Positions 57,701 to 64,000 of a DNA stretch of 64,000 nt are shown here, one piece after another. The notes beneath the pieces were generated by a model that saw only the letters and a list, made by a program, of their open reading frames with translations, had not been told where the DNA came from and did no database searches. The position numbers and the translations under genes are program-made. Each line of letters begins with the position of its first letter. The stretch's first letter is position 1. Source of the DNA: Melastoma dodecandrum (lineage: Eukaryota > Streptophyta > Magnoliopsida > Myrtales > Melastomataceae). The stretch is taken from assembly GCA_029817715.1 (NCBI GenBank), contig JARUPY010000455.1:5001-69000 (forward strand). The letters run 5' to 3'.

Positions 57701-58668
57701 ATAAGGGTATCGATGCTGAAGAAAAATTCTCGAAGCATGCACCGGTTGTGAGGGATATCACGAAGAAATTGAACGTAGAAGTTTCACCTATTCAACAAGA
57801 GGTACCTCCAATTAATCCGACAGTTGAAAATGAAAGGATGGATGATAAGCCTAAACAGAATGTTCCAATCCTGCGCTATATCCCAAGAGCCTTCCGAAAA
57901 GCCAGGGAAACACCTTTTGTGAGTAGCCATTCTGAAGAAATGGTAGTGCCAAAGGAACTCAACTGGCCAGTGACGAAAATGATGACAATAGCTCAAACAA
58001 GTACGCCTTTAAAAGGTTTTGTTATACCTAAACAGGGGGCAATTATTTATCCAGATTCGTTGCCTGACAGGCGCACCAACGGATTTGATCCAAATGCGTT
58101 CAGGCTAATCTCTGCAGCTGGCTACACTGAGGATTTAAAGACACTTGGGGATGCCTCAAAGGAAACTAATCCAGGAAATGATAATCAGAAATCGAAATCT
58201 GGTCTTGGATATGTCACTCCTAAACCCGTCAACCCTCCGGCGAAGAATGCTTCGATTCAATACATTGAAGCTGATGATGAAAGTACAGCCGAATCAACTA
58301 GAACTTCAGTATTCGATCGACTTGGAGTCCCGTCTAAGCGAAGATCGGTATTTGATAGACTTGGCACTAAAAAAGAAGAGATTGATGCTCAAAGGTCGGA
58401 ACGATTAAGATTGAGTCAAGCTCCAAGAAGTCGAATGGTGTGGAAGAGAGTTGATAAAAAAAAGGATATCCCATTTATCATAGAAGATACAAAGGATTTT
58501 CGTAGCAAAGTTCCATCTCGAATGAAGCATCGAACGGTTGTTGAAGTAACTACAGGCGAAAAACTGAAAATAAAGACGAAAACATGGGTATCTACTAATA
58601 GCAAAGGGGAATCGTCTCATGGTGATAATGGAAATGATTGTCTCTTCCCACCACGTCACAATTACTGA
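54712..58668 (+). CDS. Tat gag-protease polyprotein, open frame
   Basis: About 1,318 residues from ATG at 54712, where the other units also begin (MASKM); the frame is open 45 nt further upstream but into the primer-site region. The N-terminus has repeated SISPK/SYK motifs. The capsid-like retrotrans_gag region is at 55860-56220 (WMVKQFVRSLKGKAFDWY). A CX2HX4HX4C motif (CKYHRALGHPIERC) lies near 56610. The aspartic protease begins LLVDPGSAVNIL (57319) and ends MLLGRPWLH. Tat-type SVFDRLG repeats lie near 58300. It forms particles and matures them in the family. It is separated from pol by a stop at 58668, which may be natural or a lesion. Confidence 0.9.
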   Translation: MASKMITLKNSIDVVNNQPVGFPSQSSESFSSPGSRNFTKTRPISDIYKETEEILRSISPRSPPSYKEVTERSILGKSSISPTHFGSFCNNSSCVYPLEDSPSDCTPKWSFAESRAKTRKQAEEIEEMLRSISPKASQSYKDVLNQGSFPKWTYAQSVAKTCKQTEEIEGMLRAISPKSSQRTAGDSPFNKVLVSPMPQLNFENISSSDSPLDSSPEEDSTKGFEVMPVMMADTPSLEDQVAALTKTVDAMMLFMKEREQQMDYIVKRLESKDTEKTSVEESSRTQVDKGKAVMNVDDSVKQMPIAEDPIPAKAMLELIKETVKSELEGKSSSSSAYYKPYSRRIEGLKMPVGYQPPYFQQFDGKGNPRQHVAHFIETCNNAGRDGDWMVKQFVRSLKGKAFDWYIELKSGTIDSWEQLEREFLNHFYSTRRVVSMIELTNTRQWEEEPVGDYIQRWRNLSLNCKDRLSEETSIDMCIQGMLWRIRCILQGLKPRSFEELATKAHDMELSFVGTNVSNIPIPEPPRGTGRPGNITGGKPAFKDTKKQVMTIDAAPVKVPIAKGKVSANGQSPIEAPKMERQRPTLEERQNKTYPFPDEDVGEIFDYLLSSKMIELPPSKRPNQVNLADNPNICKYHRALGHPIERCFIFKEKVMELVRDNKIDLGAYIAPSNMISVANNDTPNIIFGTIDPAEIICLPSLEIMQQYMTKVSSCVVSSEEVSTEEGWTLVTHKRNRKKSSEPIKKMPPMRAKIARRSPIKKDSRKIVKEESSLDILSVKKPTPTMLWDFFPKCFRKLADLPRSCHHIDANKEVVVAKVDTPEDPTVMNVVKSRENGATITFSDEDLLIEHRSHNRPLFVSGYAYGTKVNRLLVDPGSAVNILSLKSLKEIGLGVDDLSSSRLIIQGFNQGGERAIGKICLTLTIGDMEAGATFYVIDSNTTYNMLLGRPWLHEYGVVASTLHQCFKFVKDGVTHTVWADAKPFTEAESYFADAKFYFNKGIDAEEKFSKHAPVVRDITKKLNVEVSPIQQEVPPINPTVENERMDDKPKQNVPILRYIPRAFRKARETPFVSSHSEEMVVPKELNWPVTKMMTIAQTSTPLKGFVIPKQGAIIYPDSLPDRRTNGFDPNAFRLISAAGYTEDLKTLGDASKETNPGNDNQKSKSGLGYVTPKPVNPPAKNASIQYIEADDESTAESTRTSVFDRLGVPSKRRSVFDRLGTKKEEIDAQRSERLRLSQAPRSRMVWKRVDKKKDIPFIIEDTKDFRSKVPSRMKHRTVVEVTTGEKLKIKTKTWVSTNSKGESSHGDNGNDCLFPPRHNY

Positions 58669-58755
58669 AGCTGATAAAGACACTTCTCCTAAAGAGGATG
58701 ATGCAGGAGAGGCTCCAGAAATATTCGAGGACCGAAAAAATTTACCGTTGATGAA

Positions 58756-61364
58756 TTGAAAGAAGTCGATCTTGGAGAGGAAGGGAATCATCGCCCTACA
58801 TTCCTTAGCGCAAGTTTAACCCTTGAGGAAGAGGAGTTGTATATCCAACTGTTGAAGGAATACAAAGATGTCTTCGCATGGAGTTATAAAGAAATGCCTG
58901 GCCTTGACCCAAAGATAGCGGTCCACAAGTTGGCTGTTAAGCATGGAGTTCAACCCATAAAGCAAGCTCAACGACGTTTTCGTCCAGAATTGATCCCATT
59001 GATAGAAGCCGAAGTCAACAAGCTTATCGAAGCTGGATTTATTCGGGAAGTGAAATATCCAACATGGATTGCAAATATTGTTCCTGTTAGGAAGAAAAAC
59101 GGTCAACTATGAGTTTACGTTGATTTTCGTGATCTCAATAATGCGTGTCCCAAAGACGATTTTCCTCTTCCAATCACTGAGATAATGTAGACGAGACCAC
59201 TGGTTATGAAGCCCTCAGTTTTATGGATAGATCATCGGGATACAATCAAATCCGAATGGATCCGAAGGATGAGGAAATGACGGCTTTTCGTACACCAAGA
59301 GGTATATATTGTTATAAGGTGATGCATTTTGGGTTGAAGAATGCGGGAGCAACTTATCAACGGGCCATGCAACGGATCTTTGATGATATTCTCCACAAAA
59401 GCGTAGAGTGTTACGTGGATGATCTGGTTGTCAAATCCAAAAAAGGCGCGATCATATTGACGACCTTAGAAAAGAATTTGACAGACTGCGCAAATATCAA
59501 CTGAAAATGAACCATTGAAGTGTGCGTTCGGGGTCACTTCAGGAAAGTTCCTTGGATTTATCGTTCGACATCGAGACATTGAAGTCGATCAATCAAAGAT
59601 AGATGCGATTATGAATATGCCAGGGCCAAGGAATATACATGAGTTGAAGAGCCTTCAAGGGAAGCTTCCATACATTCGAAGGTTTATATCAAACTTGGCC
59701 GGACGATGCCATCCCTTTCATAGATTGATGAAGAAAGATGCTCCTTTTGAGTGGGACGAAGCGTGTGAAAATGCATTCAACAGCATAAAAGCTTATTTGT
59801 CAAAACCACCGGTCCTAAATGCTCCAATCCAAGGAAGACCCCTCATACTTTATATAGCAGCACAAGAAGCTTCGTTATGAGTACTGTTAGCTCATGATAA
59901 CGATAATGGAAAAGAAAATGCCCTGTATTATTTGAGCAGGACTTTAACCGGAGCGGAATTGAATTACTCTCCAATTGAGAAGACCTGTCTGGCTTTAATG
60001 TTTGCTATACAAAAGTTGCGACATTATTTGCAGGCACACTCTGTTCGTCTCATATCACGGGCAGATCCTCTCAAGTATATAATGTCAATGCCGGTTTTAT
60101 TTGGTCGTCTCGCAAAATGGGCACTTATGCTCCAAGAGTTCGAGATCCTGTATGTACCTCAAAAGGCTATAAAGGGACAAGCTTTAGCTGACTTCTTAGC
60201 AGACCATCCTATACCAGATAGTTGGAAAATATCGGAAGAACTGCCCGACGAGGAAGTAATGTCGGTTGATACCCCTTCTCCATGGAAAATGTTCTTTGAT
60301 AGGTCAGCTACACAAAGAGGCGCGGGAAGTGGAGTTGTCTTCATCACATCCGATGGAGATATCATCCCTTATGCATATACCTTCACTTAGTTATGCTCAA
60401 ATAATATGGCGGAGTATCAAGCTCTCATACTCGGGTTAGAAATGGCCATGGATAATAAAGTACATAGTTTGAGGGTATATGGAGACTCCAAGCTTGTGAT
60501 TAATCAACTTTTATTCACATACGAGGTTCGCAAGCCAGAGCTTCTGCCTTATCATGACTATGCGGTTAAACTCGCAGGGTGGTTCCCAGACATTACAATA
60601 AGTCATATACCGAGAAAGGAAAATGCACAAGCTGATGCACTGGCATCTCTAGCTTCTGCTCTTACTTTGGTGGATAAGGAGGTTGGCATCCGGTTATGTC
60701 AAGCATGGGTGGTTCCGCCAATTCATGAGGAGAAGGAAACGGACGAAGCTAATCTCGTATCCGTCTTTAATATAGAAGACTAGGATTGGAGACAACCACT
60801 CATTGACTTTCTCGAGCATGGAAAGCTTCCCAACAACCCGCGACAAAAAGTGGATGTGAGGTGAAGAGCGCCTCGATTCATATATTTTAAGAACACTCTC
60901 TACCGACGATCCTTTGAATGAGTGTTCTTGTGATGTCTTGGAGTTGAGGAAGCCTTGAGAGCGGTAGAAGAGGCACATTCTGGAGTTTGTGGAGCTCATC
61001 AATCAGGCCCTAAACTTCACTTCCAATTGAAGAGAATGGGCTACTATTGGCCAACAATGGTAAAAGATTGTATGGAATATGCAAAGAAGTGTCAAGCTTG
61101 TCAGTTTCACGCTAACTTCATTCATCAATCACCCGAGCTACTTCATCCAACTGTAGCATCTTGACCATTTGAAGCCTGGGGGTTAGATGTTGTAGGACCC
61201 ATAACTCCTAAATCGTCAGGGGGCCATTCCTATATTCTAGCAGCGACGGACTATTTCTCAAAATGGGTAGAAGCTGCATCCTTTCGGAAAGTGAAGAAGG
61301 AAACTGTGAACACCTTCATTAAGAATAATATCATTTTTCGTTATGGCGTGCCTCGCCATATGTA
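58756..61364 (+). pseudogene. Tat pol: RT, RNase H, second RNase H, partial integrase; broken
   Basis: RT starts with FAWSYKEMPGLDP and PTWIANIVPVRKKNG. A CGA to TGA stop lies at 59110 (VDFRDLN follows), the catalytic block YVDD is at about 59412, and there is damage at 59160-59220 and 59505. RNase H (YYLSRTLTGAELNYSPIEK) is at 59930-60200. The second RNase H (PWKMFFDRSATQRGAGSG, then MAEYQALILGLEMA, GDSKLVINQL) is at 60280-60680, with a stop at 60388. Integrase has the H2C2 finger (HSGVCGAHQSG, CQACQFH) and core Asp residues in WGLDVVGP and ATDYFSKW. It is cut before the third catalytic residue, Glu. Confidence 0.9.
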
Positions 61365-61779
61365 CGCTCCGGCCTAGCACGCGCGCGGCGGTTCGGACAA
61401 CTCGAGGATCCGGGCCTGCTCCCCAAGGCCCCAACCGGTCGACGCCACGACTCGAACGTCAGACGCTGCGGAAGGAAATTGGGTGATCCCACCCTAGGTT
61501 CCTCACTAGGCCTGCTCGGGCCCTCGCCAACCGTCTCTGTTTTCCTAAGAGGCGGCGAGCGAAAGGCGGAGCATGATCCGAAGGAGGAACTTTTGGGAGA
61601 AATTGGGAGCGGCTCGTGTCGTCAGTTCCACATCCAAAATCGCTCCGTAAAAAGGTTGTTGTTGTTTAACCTAGGTAAACGATTACGGAGTCGCCACCGA
61701 CTTATTATTCTTTTGAAAACTGGTCTAAGTCGGAAAAACAGAGTATGATTCGAGGATCCCTAATTACTAACTCTAATAC
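61365..61779. other. Unassigned GC-rich junction segment
   Basis: Composition changes sharply at 61365 (GCACGCGCGCGGCGG near 61378). I see no supported ORF. GGAGTCGCCACC at 61688-61699 resembles a motif common near the ends of Tat-type gypsy elements, so the right part may belong to the - strand element that follows. Confidence 0.4.
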
Positions 61780-63276
61780 TTAAACATGCGAAAAGGTGGC
61801 GTTTGCTCCAAAAGTTTGCTTTTGGTTAACGGGTATTGGACCCGATCCGGGCATGACTCCGGACTCCACATTGAAGCTGTAGTAATTCAAGAAATCGAAG
61901 GCCAACTCCCTGAATGTCGTATACTGGTTCAAATCCTTGGTATAGTACCAGTGTAATGCGGACTCCACCAAGCTCTCTTGAAACATCGATATGCGAAACT
62001 TATCATCCGCTGGATAAACCGTCATCTTGTGGCAGAAATCTTTAAGGTGTAATTCCGGGCACCACGTTCCACGGAATTTCTCAAACTCAGGCATCTTGAA
62101 CTTTGGCGGGATCTGAACCTGAGGGACCTAGTAGTCACTGTACTCCCAGGTGTGGGTCTTGTACCCCTGGATCGCGTTGAGACGTTCTTCTGGTCTCACA
62201 AAGCGGCGTGACTCTCCCTCATGCATGGAAGAGATCTTAGCTTCAAGCTTTGTCTCGAAGGCGTTCCGGCTTTGCTCCCCGAGGAGCTCATCAATGATAG
62301 TCGTGTTACGCGTTCTGGGGTTAGGCGCAGACGACTCCGCATGTGGAGCTGAGGTTGTCATTGTTGGCGCATGAATTCCAAAGTTGAAGGAAGTAGCAAT
62401 TGGAGGATAGAGAGTTGGCCCTTCTGTCAGCAAAGACGTCTAAATGTAGGGAGTTGGCCCAGGCATTGCTGGCATTTAGGGAGTTTACCCTAGTGTCGGT
62501 GGTCGAGAGAAGTATGACGGCGCAAATGGACATGTTACGGTGGACGGTCCGGCCATGTTCGGAAGCGGGTACGAGTAAGGGTTGAATGCGGGTGGTGCGT
62601 TTGTTGGCACCGAGGACCCAGGCATGTAAGGTGGTAGGTGCGGGTTGTGGGAGACAACAGAAATAGCAGGTGTAGCTGGTGGTTGCCGCTGGAGGAACTC
62701 AGCCATCATCAATTTTAGAGACGATAGCTCGCGTGTGAGGGTTTCCACCTTGACTCCCAGGGAAGTATTGACTATGCTTTGGGCTGCCTCAGACATGTCA
62801 AGGTTGAATGGTGATACCACTGGGGGAGCTTTCGATGATTCAGTCGCCGATGTCGTGAAAACCGTCAGAGGTGGGATGTAGACTGGAGCATTGACCCCGG
62901 TTGTGGACGACCCGATGGTGAAGACTGGGGCTCTAGGAAAGAGCTCAGCGAGAACGGGTGACCTGGCAGGAGGGGACGATGGTGCTGATATTTGAACAGT
63001 TCCCGTGGTAGTGACAGATGAGACAGGAGCACAAGTGGTTGGAACAGCCTCAGTAGTTGAAGAAGTGGAGGTGCGACTTGAAGAGATGTTGGCCATGGCT
63101 TCTCGGGTGGAACGGGTTTTCAAACGTTTTCTTGGTGAATCAATCTTGGCCGTTTGGTACCTTGGTTGGTAAAAGAATTGAATCAGCATCGAGCAATGTG
63201 ATGATATGTAATGATGCATGATGCATGACATGTCTAATGTAGGGATTGGATTGTTGTCACTCGAATTTAACCCCAA
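61780..63276 (-). pseudogene. Tat/Ogre-like gag on the - strand
   Basis: Three open pieces read toward lower coordinates: 63276-62485 (Pro/Ser/Thr-rich N-terminal region with LKLMMAEFLQRQPP), 62433-62128 (NTTIIDELLGEQSRNAF, RRFVRPEERLNAIQGY) and 62094-61780 (the gag capsid block MPEFEKFRGTWCPELHL, FQESLVESALHWYY). Frame changes and stops near 62450 and 62130 separate them. Downstream gag and pol are missing. Assignment rests on the FQESL..SALHWY pattern of Tat-type gag. Confidence 0.75.
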
Positions 63277-63401
63277 AAGAAAAGAAACGAATTAGATAGG
63301 AACAATAAGTTCGACATCTTCATCAAAGTTAAAATACAATCAACTGAAATGAAAGATAGAATGGGCTTGTAGGCCCGATAACAGTATGAAGACGTCGTCG
63401 A

Positions 63402-64000
63402 TCAGGTGTGATCCCACTGAGCGTGACGCTTCCTCCAGAAACGCTGAGACTGAGCTGTGCGATCCTCCTCCTCGGGTTCTGGTGGAAGCTCGGATATTTC
63501 TTCCGTGAGGGTCATCCATATGCGGGAGATGTGCACGATTACTCTCTGGAGTGACGTTTTGACTACCCTGTCGTTGAGGCTGAGGGGTCGGAAGAGCTGC
63601 TGTGGAGGTGCTCTGGACCTCGGAGTCAATCCCAGCTGGTGTCGAACCTGGAAGGGCGCGTAGTAGGAGGTGCCTCCGAACCCCATGATGGGAATGAAGT
63701 ATCCGTCTGTCGAGGAAGTGACGGCGTCATCCGTGTCGAAGCAGGGGGCTCTCTGGTAAAAGTCAGCAGTCCACTCCAACAAAGGTGCGTATAGGTAGGC
63801 AGGCTCGCTCCACGATGAGGGCTAGCAATCCCGGTGTGTGCTCCCTTGTGAAGGCTTCTCCCGTGATCCCGAGATGGGTGTAGAACCAAACTTGCAGTAG
63901 GGCCGGGCAAAAGGTCATCCTGTGGTTGCAAATTCCTCGCTTGGCTTCACGCACGATGTGGGTGAGGCTGAAGTTGGTTTCCCCGATCCGGTTGGGCAGG
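63402..64000 (-). pseudogene. Extra ORF upstream of gag (Ogre-type ORF1-like), partial
   Basis: Read on the - strand from beyond the window edge: MTFCPALLQVWFYTHLGITG near 63910-63850, then in other frames a segment with MGFGGTSYYAPFQVRHQLGL and an acidic end (LPPEPEEEDRTAQSQRFW) to 63402. The position before gag and the CPALLQVWFYTHL style match the extra N-terminal ORF of Ogre/Tat elements (DUF7745-like), a tentative assignment. At least two frame changes (near 63760-63780) break it. Confidence 0.55.

Larger units (their letters stand above)
53067..61364 (+). mobile_element. Tat-lineage Ty3/gypsy element, unit 5, 3'-truncated
   Basis: The most complete copy: 5' LTR, primer-binding site, gag-protease, RT, RNase H, a second RNase H and part of integrase. 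It is cut at 61364 and no 3' LTR is present. The second RNase H after RNase H is a mark of the Tat lineage. Gag-protease is open; pol is broken. Confidence 0.9.

Noticed and set aside
61688..61699. GGAGTCGCCACC as primer-binding site of the - strand Tat/Ogre element
   Set aside because: A primer site must precede gag; on the - strand this lies after the gag remnant. It may belong to another LTR end, but cannot serve this gag.

Overview
This is a stretch of plant (angiosperm) repeat DNA with no recognisable host gene, rRNA or tRNA. The evidence is Arabidopsis-type telomere repeats (CCCTAAA on the + strand), L1-clade plant LINEs (ORF1 with a DUF4283-like region and zinc knuckle; ORF2 with APE-type endonuclease, reverse transcriptase and zf-RVT), and Ty3/gypsy elements of the Athila and Tat lineages. 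I cannot name the species.

Positions 1-31246 are a nest of LINEs in telomeric DNA. Positions 1-2250 are an inverted copy of part of the LINE that follows. Then come, all on the + strand: LINE A1 (2251-9951), a fragment of family C (10177-10840), LINE A2 (10863-19098), a 5'-truncated family C element (19119-22146), a duplicated C tail (23266-23705) and the complete LINE B (23747-31177). Each of the six LINE 3' ends runs straight into CCCTAAA repeats. A 1,557-bp tandem duplication has left an empty copy of the LINE B target beside the filled one; comparing them gives a 9-13 bp target-site duplication made of telomere repeat. LINE B has three open ORFs and a poly(A) tail and may be young and functional. 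Families A and B carry a third ORF downstream of ORF2 with no domain I recognise. It has a TQT motif of dynein-light-chain (LC8) binding type and a predicted coiled coil. Telomere-repeat-targeted LINEs with a third ORF are the best candidate here for an undescribed system.

Positions 31247-33824 are a decayed Athila-like element on the - strand, cut at its left end exactly where telomere repeats begin. A Tat-lineage gypsy element on the + strand lies against it from 33825. The segment joining a 0.2-kb Athila piece to the Tat LTR and gag is repeated in tandem five times (33624-57318). The fifth copy continues through protease, RT, two RNase H regions and a truncated integrase to 61364. The fourth copy contains a 2.1-kb solo LTR with 5-bp target duplications (GATAC).

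From 61365 to the window end there is a short GC-rich stretch I cannot assign, then a second Tat/Ogre-like element on the - strand (gag and an upstream extra ORF), running off the window. Apart from LINE B, nearly every coding region is broken. Many of the stop codons are TGG, CAG or CGA changed to stop, as expected from deamination of methylated, silenced DNA.
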